This document shows, piece by piece, positions 7,653 to 17,246 of a stretch of DNA of 64,000 bases. The translations under genes and the position numbers were made by a program. The stretch is from positions 310,001 to 374,000 of the forward strand of contig CAVQRC010000014.1 in assembly GCA_963715045.1 (NCBI GenBank), given 5' to 3'. Source of the DNA: CAVQRC01 sp963715045. Lineage in GTDB: Bacteria > Planctomycetota > Planctomycetia > Pirellulales > Lacipirellulaceae. The notes under the pieces are model-generated. The model was not told the DNA's origin, ran no database searches, and saw only the letters and a program-made list of their open reading frames with translations. Position 1 is the stretch's first letter, and each line of letters starts with the position of its first letter.

Positions 7653-9599
7653 TCAGCCGCGATTCTGCCCGCATCGCCGCAAGCCGCACGCCGCGGCCAG
7701 AGCCAGGGCAAGGACCATGCTCGATGGTTCCGGCACGCTCCCGATGTACTGCCAGGCCACGTCGAAGGCCGAAATCCCAATCGCGGAACCGGCGAGCCGG
7801 CCGTTGAGGTCGTCGGCCGCGACATGGATTCCGCCGTACAGCCGCGACAGGCCCGCTTCGTCGGCGGCGTCGAAATAGGTCGCCCATTGCAGCCGCAACT
7901 CCTCGGAGGGCCCATCTTCAAATTCCAGGTAATCACCGGCCGCGAACACCACCTCGCCGAGTCCGCCCGGAAAGTACTCGCTGCCCGTGAATCGCGCCAG
8001 GACTTCCGCAGCCGCACGGCTGAAGGTCGAATGCCCCGAAGTGTACGCGGCGAAAGACGGAGTCACGAACGTGTCGCGTTGATACGGCAGCCATCGCTCG
8101 GCCAGGATCCACTCGCTGCCGCTGTATTCGTCCTCCGTATCAAGCGGTTCGCCCGCCCAGGCAAGGATCGCAACTTCACCGGCAAAGTTGCGGAGGTTGT
8201 AGTGCCGGTGTTCGGGATCCACGATGTTGGCTTCGATGACTTCGACCAGTCCCGGCTCGAGCGGCAGCCCTTCCGGGTCGTACGAGGGGCCGTTCGGATC
8301 GGAGGACTGACCTTTCGATCCCATGTAGCGAATCATGGAAATCGGGCGGACATAGTCGTACTTCGCCTTACAGTCCCAGGCCGCAATGGCGGCGTCGTGC
8401 GTCGCACCGTTGAGGGCGAAGTACATCTTGACGTCCCATTCCAGGTCGTCGACGACCGGTCCGACACCGCCAATCCGCTTCTGCAACTCGCTGCTCTCGG
8501 AGACCTGGTTGGCAAGCACATTCCAGTGCCCCGGTGGTGTTTCGGAGGACGGGCCGTCGGCCCAGTATTCGGCAATCACGCGGCCATAATCCGCATGGTT
8601 GGCGACATTCGGAGCATAGGGCTGAGCGGTGAACGGATTGACCGCGTAACCGCTACCTGCGTTCGTGCCGACAGGATTGTTTCCGCTCCCGGCCGGTCCA
8701 ATTTCGATCTGATCGGCCGTGTCCGGGTCGAGCAGGCTGCTGTAGCGAATGATATCCATCGCCCGCGCCTTGTACTCAGCGTCGGTGGCTGTGCCCAGCA
8801 TCGGAGGTGGTCCCGGGTCCATGTAAATCGAAGCGGGGTTGTCGCGATGCAAGGCGAACGGAGTGACATTGCCCCAGTGCGCACCGATGAAGGATTGAAT
8901 CAGGTCGGCCTCGAGGCCGTTCTGGGTAATCCGTACGTCGAAGGCCAGGGGCTGCCAGCGGTTGGGATCGTTCATCGTGATGCCAGCTGGAACCGAGACG
9001 ATCAACGGCTGGTTGACCGGTTGGTAACCGGTTGTGTCAGCGTATCCATGCTGTTCGTTGGCACCATCCTGCAGGCCGTGGTTGATGACGGTCTGAGCGA
9101 TGCGGTTACCGAGTGCGGCCGGGGAGTTCCCCACCGTGCTGGTGAAATTCTTGTCGTACCCCAGGCGATCCATCGTTTCGTCGAGATGCATCAGCGTGGT
9201 CGGAGCGTTGACGGATTGTGCGTAGCGGTGTTTGAGCACGTTGTACGCGGCGTAGCTGATCGCCTCGTTGCGGGCATCGAGTGAATCGGTCGCGACGGCC
9301 GTTTCGTTGTGGAAGTACTGCACGGCGGAGTCGTCGTAAGCCGCCCAGGCGTCGAACATGGCGGCTGACGTGTGGAACAGGTTCCGGGCGTGTACCGTGG
9401 GGGCGGGGAAATCGATGCGGATCGCATCGAGCATGGCTTCGTTCCAGACTCTGGCGACGCTGATATCGCCGCGGGATTCGCTGGCGAAAGCGGTTGCCAG
9501 TACGGCCGCGGCGAGCAGCAGCAACATCGCCCACCGGGGGGGCAGCCGCCAACCTGCCGGTCGGCGAACAGAAGAAATCGTCTCTTGGTTGTCGTTCAT
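7653..9599 (-). CDS. Vanadium-haloperoxidase-like PAP2 protein with PEP-CTERM tail
   Basis: This is a secreted protein of about 648 residues. A signal anchor (WAMLLLLAAAVLATAFA) is followed by ARVWNEAMLDAIRIDFPAPTVHARNLFH, the typical start of planctomycete vanadium-dependent haloperoxidase-like proteins. The PAP2/haloperoxidase active-site region is near the C-terminus: SFAAYTSGHSTFSRAAAEVL (phosphate/vanadate motif with acid-base His) and SRLYGGIHVAADD (second His). The last 25 residues, VPEPSSMVLALALAAACGLRRCG, are a PEP-CTERM sorting signal, so an exosortase (not in this window) should process it. The ATG at 9599 is chosen because the signal sequence follows it. It leads a two-gene operon with the isomerase-like gene. 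Confidence 0.87.
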   Translation of the reverse strand: MNDNQETISSVRRPAGWRLPPRWAMLLLLAAAVLATAFASESRGDISVARVWNEAMLDAIRIDFPAPTVHARNLFHTSAAMFDAWAAYDDSAVQYFHNETAVATDSLDARNEAISYAAYNVLKHRYAQSVNAPTTLMHLDETMDRLGYDKNFTSTVGNSPAALGNRIAQTVINHGLQDGANEQHGYADTTGYQPVNQPLIVSVPAGITMNDPNRWQPLAFDVRITQNGLEADLIQSFIGAHWGNVTPFALHRDNPASIYMDPGPPPMLGTATDAEYKARAMDIIRYSSLLDPDTADQIEIGPAGSGNNPVGTNAGSGYAVNPFTAQPYAPNVANHADYGRVIAEYWADGPSSETPPGHWNVLANQVSESSELQKRIGGVGPVVDDLEWDVKMYFALNGATHDAAIAAWDCKAKYDYVRPISMIRYMGSKGQSSDPNGPSYDPEGLPLEPGLVEVIEANIVDPEHRHYNLRNFAGEVAILAWAGEPLDTEDEYSGSEWILAERWLPYQRDTFVTPSFAAYTSGHSTFSRAAAEVLARFTGSEYFPGGLGEVVFAAGDYLEFEDGPSEELRLQWATYFDAADEAGLSRLYGGIHVAADDLNGRLAGSAIGISAFDVAWQYIGSVPEPSSMVLALALAAACGLRRCGQNRG

Positions 9600-10086
9600 T
9601 GGTTCTCTACTGCGGGCGCGAATCGGTCCGTATGAATGGGCATTGGATCCATCCCAGCCCTGTGCCCAACAAGACACGCCCCGAATCGCTCACCTCACGG
9701 CCACGGAGTGCCAGTGGGGGAGTGATTCAGGGCGTGTTGGTGTTACGGGCTTAAGCCTTTGTGGATGGGGCCTGTTCACGGTGGATTTCATGGTAGAGCG
9801 GTGTGGCGAAGATTGTCAAATATTTGTTGTTCGAAAGATCACCTGGTCCGTCTACCGCCCTTCCAATCCGCGCAAATGGGACTCCCCAAGCCCCCGCCGG
9901 CCCGGCGGGTTTGCGGCACGCGGCAGATCTGCCCGCGGCTACCGGTGCGGCAGTCCCAATCGCCATCAACTGGCGATCGCTACCGCATCAAGGTAGCATC
10001 GACAACCACTCGAGAGAGAACGTCCAGCCCCATCGTGTTCTCAGGGTGTCTGCAACCCGATAGCAACCCGACAGGAGATCGACTTG
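9600..10086. other. Divergent intergenic region
   Basis: This is the shared upstream region of the minus-strand haloperoxidase-like gene and the plus-strand PQQ/TPR gene. Promoters for both should lie here. A GC-rich imperfect palindrome (CCCGCCGGCCCGGCGGG near 9895) is visible. No gene is supported. Confidence 0.5.
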
Positions 10087-12240
10087 ATGAAGTTCGCATA
10101 CCTCCCCGGGATGGGGCCGGCGGCCCTCGTCATGGCGGCCTTGCTGCTGCTGCCCGCCGCGGCCGCGAACGACTGGCCCAGATTTCGCGGCCCCAACGGC
10201 GGCGGGGCCGCCGAGCCCGCCGACTTCCCCTCGCCTTGGAGCGACGAACATCAACTCTGGCAGACCGTCCTTCCCGGCGAAGGGCATTCGTCACCCGTCG
10301 TCTGGAATGATTTCCTCATTACGCAGTGTGCGGACGCGGAAAACGCCGCTCAGTGGATCGTTCGCATCAATACCTCGGACGGATCGATCGAATGGAAAAA
10401 GTCGTTTCCCCACCCCACCTACCCCAAGCACAAACGCAGCAGCTTCGCGATTTCAACGCCGGCCATCGATGCCGAATTCATCTTTGCCGCCTGGGGGTCG
10501 TCCGAGGGCTGTCTGCTCTCCGCCCTGACTCATGCTGGCCAGGTCGTCTGGCAGCAGCATCTGCCGCCGTTTTACGGCCGACACGGCTTCGGCAGCTCGC
10601 CGACGGTCGTGGATGACCTCGTCATTCTGACGCTCATTCACGGTGGTGAGCAGTCCGGTCACGCCGCCGACGCCGAGAGTTTCGTGGCGGCCTTCGACCG
10701 CCGTACCGGCGATCTGAAGTGGAAGCTGCCCCGCAAGAACTGCACCACTTCGTATTCGGTTCCTTGCGTCCGACAGACACCAGACGGACATTCCCAACTG
10801 GTTGCTTGCAGTACGGCGGACGGAATGTACGGTGTCGATCTCCCGTCGGGTCGCCTGGCGTGGTCCGTGCCGGTATTCGATCTTCGCGTGGTCAGCTCTC
10901 CGGTGATCGCCGGGCCGCTCGTGCTGGGCACGACGGGTTCGGGGGGAGGCGGCAGCAACTATGCGGTCGCCGTGAGGCCGGCAGGATCGGACGAGCCGGC
11001 AGGCGAGGTGTACCGGATTCGGGATGGGGCGCCGTACGTACCGACGCCGGTCGTTTCCGGCGAGCTGGCATTCCTGTGGAGTGACAAAGGAGTCGTAAGC
11101 TGTATTCGCACGGCCGACGGCGAACGCGTGTTTCGCCGCCGCGTCGGAGGCAGCTATTCTGCTTCGCCGATTCTGGTTGGTGATCGTATCTTCGCCATAT
11201 CGGACGACGGCGAGGTCGTGGCGATTGCGGCTTCCGCCAAGTTCGAAATCCTGGGCCGCAATCAGCTCGGCGAATTGTCACGGGCCACCCCGGCGGCGGC
11301 TGGCGGCAAGTTGTTCCTGCGTACGCTGACGCAGATGACGTGCATCGGGAACCCTCCCAGCAGTCATGCCCCTGCATCCCCTGCAGGAGAGGCGCCGCCC
11401 GTTTCCGAGGAGCGTGCCGTGGCCGAGCCGAAGAAGACGAAACTTGCCGCGGCGATCGCCGCATTGCGAAGTAGAGATGTTGAGCGGGCGAAAGTGCTCA
11501 CCGACGAGCTGCTCGAGCAGGATGCCGACGACGTCACGGCGCTGGCCCTGCGCGTCGAAGCACGCAACCAGCAGGGCTGCCTGGCTGAGGCGCTCGCCGA
11601 TTGCGACCGGCTGATCGAGCTCGCTCCACGGCAAGCATCTTATTGGGATCTGCGGGGCTCGGTCCGCTTCAAGCTCGGGGATATCGCCGGCTCGCTGACC
11701 GATTTCGATCACGCGATCGAGCTCCAACCGGCGCGAGCACAGCGGCATTGGCAAAGGGGAATCTCCTGCTATTACCTCGGTCGGTTCAAAGACGGGATGG
11801 AGCAATTCGAGAAGTACCAGACGTATGACGGGTCGGATGTCGAGAATGTGGTCTGGAAGTTTCTCTGTGAGGCGAGATACAAGGATGTCGCGACGGCCCG
11901 CCAGAACATGATGAGACTTACGGCCGATGACCGCCGTATCCCGATGATGAAAGTCGATGCCCTGTTCCGCGGATCGGCCCAGCCGGCAGACGTGCTCGCC
12001 GCGGCCGCGAGCGGTTCTTCGGACGAACCCGACCGCCGCTACCGCGAGTTTTACGCGCATCTCTACCTGGGCCTGCATTACGAGGCGATCGGTGAACCGG
12101 AGCTTGCTCGCAAGCAGATTCTCGCTGCCGCGGCGCTCCCGAATGATCACTACATGTGGCACGTTGCCAACGTACACGCCGCGCGGCTGGTCGAGGCAGA
12201 TCGAAAGGAGGGCGGTTCGGGATCCGCCGCGCAGCCGTGA
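10087..12240 (+). CDS. Secreted PQQ-like beta-propeller protein with C-terminal TPRs
   Basis: This 717-residue protein has a signal peptide (LVMAALLLLPAAAA) followed by the planctomycete PQQ-repeat hallmark DWPRFRGPNGGG. Repeated blade motifs run to about residue 420, for example GDLKWKLP and GRLAWSVPVF. A low-complexity linker leads to tetratricopeptide repeats (about 455-590), including EALADCDRLIELAPRQASYW and GSLTDFDHAIELQPARAQRHW. ATG at 10087 is preferred over TTG at 10084 because AGGAG lies at good spacing. It is probably an exported scaffold-like protein rather than a quinoprotein dehydrogenase; no catalytic or metal-binding residues of those enzymes are evident. Confidence 0.85.
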   Translation: MKFAYLPGMGPAALVMAALLLLPAAAANDWPRFRGPNGGGAAEPADFPSPWSDEHQLWQTVLPGEGHSSPVVWNDFLITQCADAENAAQWIVRINTSDGSIEWKKSFPHPTYPKHKRSSFAISTPAIDAEFIFAAWGSSEGCLLSALTHAGQVVWQQHLPPFYGRHGFGSSPTVVDDLVILTLIHGGEQSGHAADAESFVAAFDRRTGDLKWKLPRKNCTTSYSVPCVRQTPDGHSQLVACSTADGMYGVDLPSGRLAWSVPVFDLRVVSSPVIAGPLVLGTTGSGGGGSNYAVAVRPAGSDEPAGEVYRIRDGAPYVPTPVVSGELAFLWSDKGVVSCIRTADGERVFRRRVGGSYSASPILVGDRIFAISDDGEVVAIAASAKFEILGRNQLGELSRATPAAAGGKLFLRTLTQMTCIGNPPSSHAPASPAGEAPPVSEERAVAEPKKTKLAAAIAALRSRDVERAKVLTDELLEQDADDVTALALRVEARNQQGCLAEALADCDRLIELAPRQASYWDLRGSVRFKLGDIAGSLTDFDHAIELQPARAQRHWQRGISCYYLGRFKDGMEQFEKYQTYDGSDVENVVWKFLCEARYKDVATARQNMMRLTADDRRIPMMKVDALFRGSAQPADVLAAAASGSSDEPDRRYREFYAHLYLGLHYEAIGEPELARKQILAAAALPNDHYMWHVANVHAARLVEADRKEGGSGSAAQP

Positions 12241-12367
12241 AGTCCGTCTCACCCCGCTCCGTTCAGCCGCCAGGCGTCCGGCGGTTCTCCCCCCGCTGGA
12301 GTACGCCCCGCCGCGACTGCGAAGCGTCGCAATCGCCGAAGGTACCTCAGATCGTGAGACCGCTGCC

Positions 12368-15202
12368 ATGACCTCGAGCCAGTATTTCGCCGCCTGGGAA
12401 CTCGTGTCGCGCGCTTTTGCCGTGGCGTCGATCGGCTGGCTCGCCAAATTCCTGCTGGCGCTGGCCGTGTTCTTCGCATGGGTCGACCCACCGGTCGCGG
12501 ACCAGTGTACCGCCGGTGTGTGGTTGCTCGTGGCCGTGGTGTTGGGAGTTCTTATCTGGCGGGCTTATCCGTTATCGGTGATTCGTCTGGTTGCCGTCTC
12601 AACGGTCACGCTCGCCGTGGCCGCTTTCGGCTATGCGACCTATGTGATGCCGGTTGCCTCAGGGCCAGTGACGCCTCCGATCCTGCTGGGCTGGCAGGCA
12701 CTGTGTTCTTTCGGGGGGTGGTTCGTGACGCTGCTCACGTTCATCGTCGCGCGGCATGTGGTGTATACGGCATCGCTCCAACGTGTCGCTGCCGACAATG
12801 CTGCGGATTCCAGTTCTCTGGGTTCTGACGAGTCGCTGGGCGTGAGCTTTCTGAGCTCCATGGACATGATGTGCGTGGCCGACGTGTCGGGCTTTTTCGT
12901 GCGGGTGAATTCCGCGTTCGAGCGGGCCCTGGGGTATACCGAAGCCGAGTTGGTTGCGTCCCCCTTTGTGGAGTTCGTCCATCCGGACGACCGCCAGGCC
13001 ACGATCGCCGAAATCAAGAATCTGAGCATCGGCAAGAACACGGTCAGCTTCGAAAACCGTTACCGACACAAGTCGGGTCGGTGGATCTGGCTTTCCTGGA
13101 CATGTCCGGCGCCGCGCCGCAATCAGAGTCAGATGATTGCGACCGCCCGCATCGCCAATCGGCAAAAGGCCTCCGAGCAAGCCGTTTACCGTCTTCAGTT
13201 CATGATCGATACGGCGGCCGAGGGCATCTTTACGATCGCCGGAGACGGTCGCATCGTGCACACCAACCGCACGGCCTGCGAAAGACTCGATTACCGGCCC
13301 GACGAACTGACCGCACTCGACATCACGACCATCGAGCCCGCCTGCACGGCGGAAGTCTGGGCCCAGCGTTGGCAGCGACTGAAGGACCGAGGACATCTCA
13401 CCTTCGAATCGGAGCAACGCGCGAAATCCGGGCGCATTTTTCCGGTGGAAGTGTCGCTCGGATATTTCCAGTTTCGAGATAGTGAATATGGCTGCCTCTT
13501 CGTCCGCGACCTGTCAGCCCGCAAACGCTCCGAAGCGGCGCTGGCGCAGAGCCAGAGTCTGCTTCGCTCGGCCCTGGAGAATACCCGGGCGAGTGTGTGG
13601 AGGCTCGATGTAAACCGGGACGAACTGGTTTTTCCTGTGGCTCCGACCTGGCTCGGCTACGACGACCAGAGCGGTCCGCCCACGAGTGCGTTCTGGAGAA
13701 CGTTTATCCATCCGGAAGACGAGGCTGTCCTGGAGCAGGCACGGAGTCATTGCCTGGAGGGGACCGAAGACTATTTCGAATGCGAATACCGCGTTCGCGA
13801 CCAATCTGGCGAGTATCGCTGGACGCTGCATCGCGGGAATGTTGTCTCGCGCGATTTACAGGGTCGCGCGCTGGAAATGGTCGGCTCCGACATTGACATT
13901 ACGGTTCTGAAAGAGACGCAGGCAGCGCTCGAGCGGGCCCACCACGAGTTGGAAGCGCGTGTCGAGTCGCGAACGCGGGAGCTCTCCGAAACCGTTGCCA
14001 AGTTGCGCGAAAGCGAACAGCGGATGCGGACGGTCATCGAGTCAGCACCCGACGCAATCATTGCCGTCGATGCCGACGGAGTGATTCGGGATTGGAATCC
14101 CGCTGCCCAGGCGGCTTTCGGATTCGATCGCCAGACTGCCGTCGATGCCCAACTGTACGAACTCTTGATTCCCACCCGCATGCGCGAGCGGTACCAGGCC
14201 GCATTTGCCGCCTATGTGGGCCAACCTGACCTGCTCCCGATGCGCTATCACGCGGTTGCGGTTCACCGCGACGGGCATGACGTCCCGGTCGAGATCAGCG
14301 TCTTTCCGCTGCAAACCGGCACGGCCTTCATGATTTGCGCGTTCGTGCGGGATCTCACCGAGTTACGCCGCGCCGAAGAGCTCGGCCGCCAGCTCGAGGC
14401 AGAACTCGCGCACGTGACCCGGCTTGCCACGCTGGGGGAAATGGTCAGCGGCATCGCCCACGAACTCAACCAGCCGCTTGCCGCAATCGTAAACTACGCC
14501 GAAGTTTGCGCCGCCCTCGTGGAACGCCCCACGGAGTCTTCCCAGGAAGAGCTGAGCGATGCGATTCGCCGCATCGGCGCCCAGGGGATCCGTGCGGCGC
14601 AGATTATTCGCCGGCTGCGAAGCCTTGCCCAGCGTGGCAAGCCGGTCCGCAGCGATGAACAGGTCGCCACTCTCGTGAATGACGTGCTGGGTCTGGTCGA
14701 AGCGGAATTGCAGCAGAATTCCATTCAAATCGACACCCATCTGGAGCCTGTTCCTCGAGTCAACGTAGATCGAATCCAGATTCAACAAGTCGTTCTGAAC
14801 CTGGTCCGCAATGCGATCGACGTGCTTGCCGATTGCAATTCGAAACAACGAGTCATTACAATCGAATCACAACCCGCTGATCGCGGGTTCGTCGAGGTCA
14901 CCGTCGGAGACAACGGCCCGGGTATCGAGCCACCAACGGCTGAGAAAATCTTCGATGCTTTTTACACGACCAAACCAGACGGGATGGGTATGGGATTGGC
15001 GATCAGTCGTACCATCGTTGAATTCCATGATGGTCGGATGTGGGTCGCCACCAATCCGACGGGTGGGGTTACCTTTCACTTCACGGTTCCCAGCGCTATC
15101 GATCATGATTCGGAACGCGATCGACGAGCAGCCATCGATCCTGTGCAAGCATCGATTACCGCAGAGTTGACTAAAGCCCATGAGGACGAATGCGATGCCT
15201 GA
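12368..15202 (+). CDS. Membrane multi-PAS sensor histidine kinase
   Basis: This is a 944-residue sensor kinase. Four hydrophobic helices occupy about residues 20-135. At least four PAS/PAC units follow, starting near MDMMCVADVSGFFVRVN, LQFMIDTAAEGIFTIAG, RASVWRLDVNRDELVF and MRTVIESAPDAIIAVDADG, with a coiled linker of the RVESRTRELSETVAKLRESE type. The HisKA H-box is SGIAHELNQPLAAIVNY, like FixL/TtrS-type kinases. The HATPase domain shows NLVRNAIDVL (N box), GDNGPGIEP (G1) and DGMGMGLAISRTIVE (G2). ATG at 12368 begins the first helix. Its 3' end overlaps the response-regulator start by 8 nt, so the pair is co-translated. The signal sensed is unknown, and no haem-binding PAS His is evident. 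Confidence 0.88.
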   Translation: MTSSQYFAAWELVSRAFAVASIGWLAKFLLALAVFFAWVDPPVADQCTAGVWLLVAVVLGVLIWRAYPLSVIRLVAVSTVTLAVAAFGYATYVMPVASGPVTPPILLGWQALCSFGGWFVTLLTFIVARHVVYTASLQRVAADNAADSSSLGSDESLGVSFLSSMDMMCVADVSGFFVRVNSAFERALGYTEAELVASPFVEFVHPDDRQATIAEIKNLSIGKNTVSFENRYRHKSGRWIWLSWTCPAPRRNQSQMIATARIANRQKASEQAVYRLQFMIDTAAEGIFTIAGDGRIVHTNRTACERLDYRPDELTALDITTIEPACTAEVWAQRWQRLKDRGHLTFESEQRAKSGRIFPVEVSLGYFQFRDSEYGCLFVRDLSARKRSEAALAQSQSLLRSALENTRASVWRLDVNRDELVFPVAPTWLGYDDQSGPPTSAFWRTFIHPEDEAVLEQARSHCLEGTEDYFECEYRVRDQSGEYRWTLHRGNVVSRDLQGRALEMVGSDIDITVLKETQAALERAHHELEARVESRTRELSETVAKLRESEQRMRTVIESAPDAIIAVDADGVIRDWNPAAQAAFGFDRQTAVDAQLYELLIPTRMRERYQAAFAAYVGQPDLLPMRYHAVAVHRDGHDVPVEISVFPLQTGTAFMICAFVRDLTELRRAEELGRQLEAELAHVTRLATLGEMVSGIAHELNQPLAAIVNYAEVCAALVERPTESSQEELSDAIRRIGAQGIRAAQIIRRLRSLAQRGKPVRSDEQVATLVNDVLGLVEAELQQNSIQIDTHLEPVPRVNVDRIQIQQVVLNLVRNAIDVLADCNSKQRVITIESQPADRGFVEVTVGDNGPGIEPPTAEKIFDAFYTTKPDGMGMGLAISRTIVEFHDGRMWVATNPTGGVTFHFTVPSAIDHDSERDRRAAIDPVQASITAELTKAHEDECDA

Positions 15203-15857
15203 AACACTCGAAGGGCCTTCCGTTGCCGACGAGTCTCTATCCTTAGGTGAGGCCACGGTGTACGTCGTCGACGACGACGATGCGGTTCGGGACTCTGTCT
15301 CTCGACTTATCACGACGCTGGGGATGAAAGCCTGCTGTTTCTCCACGGCGGAGAGTTTCCTCAGCGGCTACGATCCGTCCTGTCACAGCTGTTTGCTGTT
15401 GGACATTCGGATGCCCGGTATCAGTGGGCTGGACCTGCAGGAGTCTTTGCGTGGCCAAGGTGTGCAGATTCCGATCGTGATCATCAGTGCCCATGGTGAT
15501 ATTCCCATTTGCGTGCGGGCGATGCAGCACGGGGCCCTGGACTTTCTGGAAAAGCCTTATGAGCCGGCAGAATTGCGGCGGTGCATTGAGTTGGCACTGG
15601 ATGAGGATGCCCGCGGACGTCGCTTGCAGGCAGAACGAGCAATCACCGAAGCGCGGCTCGCGAAGCTCAGCGATGAGGAACGTAAAGTTATGGAGGGTAT
15701 TGTCGATGGGGTGCCCAACAAGGAAATTGCCTCGACCCTGGACTTGAGCTTGAGAACCGTTCAGTTCCGCCGTTCGAGCATGATGCGAAAACTGGGCGTC
15801 GATAATCGGGCACAACTCGTCAAGCTGGTGGCTGCCATCGAACTTCAGTCGGACTAG
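15195..15857 (+). CDS. FixJ/NarL-like response regulator
   Basis: This response regulator has about 220 residues. The receiver domain has the acidic pocket VVDDDDAVRDS, phospho-acceptor Asp in LLLDIRMPGISGLD, the Thr/Ser in VIISAHGD and Lys in FLEKPYEP, which is the FixJ-type pattern. The C-terminal LuxR-type helix-turn-helix reads LSDEERKVMEGIVDGVPNKEIASTLDLSLRTVQFRRSSMMRKLGV in separated parts (about 160-205). ATG at 15195 is preferred because GAGG lies 9 nt upstream; an ATG at 15180 is also in frame. It is the cognate partner of the overlapping kinase and acts as a DNA-binding transcription factor. Targets are not visible. Confidence 0.88.
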   Translation: MPETLEGPSVADESLSLGEATVYVVDDDDAVRDSVSRLITTLGMKACCFSTAESFLSGYDPSCHSCLLLDIRMPGISGLDLQESLRGQGVQIPIVIISAHGDIPICVRAMQHGALDFLEKPYEPAELRRCIELALDEDARGRRLQAERAITEARLAKLSDEERKVMEGIVDGVPNKEIASTLDLSLRTVQFRRSSMMRKLGVDNRAQLVKLVAAIELQSD

Positions 15858-16159
15858 CCAGGCAGGCGGTGCGCGTAGCCGCGATAACTTGAGGCCTTCT
15901 CTGTTTGCTCGGCCAGTCGGGGCAACTCCAGGCCGAAGCGGTCCGATATGGAATGAGGCCATTGCTTCGCGCTGTTCCGAGGCAATTTGCCGTGAATTCT
16001 CCGCGGCACGCACGTGCCTGCCGTCCGGTCTGGCAAGATAGCCAGTCTGCGCCGGCGAAATCGTCCTGGCTTATCGCGAATTATCCCGCGTGCCGATGCC
16101 GACTCTATCAGCGAGGCTGCGAATCGACCTCCCTCCCCGGAAGGCAAGGAATCAGGAAC
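15858..16159. other. Intergenic region upstream of the outer-membrane barrel gene
   Basis: About 300 bp with no supported gene. It may hold a promoter controlled by the adjacent regulator, but no operator-like inverted repeat stands out. Confidence 0.4.
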
Positions 16160-17176
16160 ATGGCGAACAAAGCGTTGTGGAAAAAGGTAGCGTGGGTAGC
16201 CGTGCTCGCTGGAGGCCTTGTGCTTACCACTCACGGAAGAGCTGCCCAAGCTCAATGTGAACCCTGTGAATGCGTCGAGCCATCTTGCCCTCTGTTCACC
16301 AGTTGCGTCGACAATTGCGGGTCGGATTGCTGTTTTGCGGGCGGTCTGATTAAGCCTTCGGATCATTGCTTTGACGACTTCATCAGTCCGATGATCAACT
16401 TCATCTTCTTCGAAGACCCGCGGACATTAACCGAAGCTCGCGGAATCTTCTTCCATCATCAGACGCCGGACAATGTTGGTACGTTGGGAGCGCCTGGTGG
16501 CCAGGTGCAATTGTACGCCCTGCAACTGAGGGCCGCGCTCACCGAGCGGCTGAGCGTCATCGCCGTGAAAGACGGGTACATTGTGACCGACATCAACGCT
16601 GGTCCACTGGACGACCTGTTGGACGATGGTTGGGCCAGTGTGACGGCCGGGCTGAAGTACAACCTGCTCCGCGATCCGGAAGCGGGCAGCCTGTTGTCCG
16701 CCGGCCTGACGTACGAAATCCCAATCGGATCGCAACGAGCGTTGCAGGATATCGGCGACGGTGAGTTCTACGTGTTCTTGACCGGTGGCCAACGCTTGTG
16801 GGATGGCATGGCGCATTACCTGACGTCAGTCGGCTATCGGTTTCCTGTCGACAACAATGTGCAGACGTCGGCAATCAACTGGTCGAACCATCTCGATGTC
16901 AAGTTGACGGATCGCTTCTACGCTTTCACCGAGTTTTCGTGGTGGCACTGGACGAGTTCGGCAAGTGCCGGGTTGCCCCTGGGTGTGGCCGGGCAGGATG
17001 CCTTCAACCTGTTCAGTACAAATGTGACGGGCAACGACCTGCTCACGCAGAACGTGGGACTCAAGTTCAAGCCGTCATCACAGTGCGAAATGGGAATCGC
17101 CTACCAATTTCCCTTGACCAGCTTCGAGGACATTATTGATTACCGCGTGCAGGCCGAAGTGATTCTCCGATACTGA
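16160..17176 (+). CDS. Planctomycete Cys-rich outer-membrane beta-barrel protein
   Basis: This 338-residue protein starts MANKALWKK with a signal peptide (VAVLAGGLVLTTHGRAAQA). A Cys-rich stretch follows with 11 Cys in about 40 residues. The conserved planctomycete segment SDHCFDDFISPMINFIFFED-PRTLTEAR comes next, and the remainder is amphipathic beta-strand sequence consistent with a porin-like barrel (for example GWASVTAGLKYNLL, SAGLTYEIPIG, NVGLKFKPSSQCEMGIAYQF). It ends in aromatic Tyr, typical of outer-membrane barrels. ATG at 16160 follows AGGA. It is probably an outer-membrane transporter or structural barrel; substrate is unknown. Confidence 0.8.
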   Translation: MANKALWKKVAWVAVLAGGLVLTTHGRAAQAQCEPCECVEPSCPLFTSCVDNCGSDCCFAGGLIKPSDHCFDDFISPMINFIFFEDPRTLTEARGIFFHHQTPDNVGTLGAPGGQVQLYALQLRAALTERLSVIAVKDGYIVTDINAGPLDDLLDDGWASVTAGLKYNLLRDPEAGSLLSAGLTYEIPIGSQRALQDIGDGEFYVFLTGGQRLWDGMAHYLTSVGYRFPVDNNVQTSAINWSNHLDVKLTDRFYAFTEFSWWHWTSSASAGLPLGVAGQDAFNLFSTNVTGNDLLTQNVGLKFKPSSQCEMGIAYQFPLTSFEDIIDYRVQAEVILRY

Positions 17177-17212
17177 TGGGGGTGAATGGGCGATTGGGGG
17201 GATGGGCGAATA

Positions 17213-17244
17213 AACCCATCAACCCATCAACCCATCAACCCAAA
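17213..17244 (+). repeat. 8-bp tandem repeat (AACCCATC)n
   Basis: Three perfect AACCCATC units plus a partial fourth sit in the 70-bp gap between two convergent stop codons. It may be a simple microsatellite, possibly affecting termination. Confidence 0.8.
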
Positions 17245-17246
17245 CT

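Noticed and set aside
11278..12447. Minus-strand open frame of 389 codons over the PQQ/TPR gene
   Set aside because: The plus strand encodes clear TPRs here; the minus-strand translation has no recognisable motif.
17213..17244. AACCCATC array as a telomere-like or origin repeat
   Set aside because: Only about four units, located between two convergent stop codons, with no DnaA boxes or replication genes nearby.
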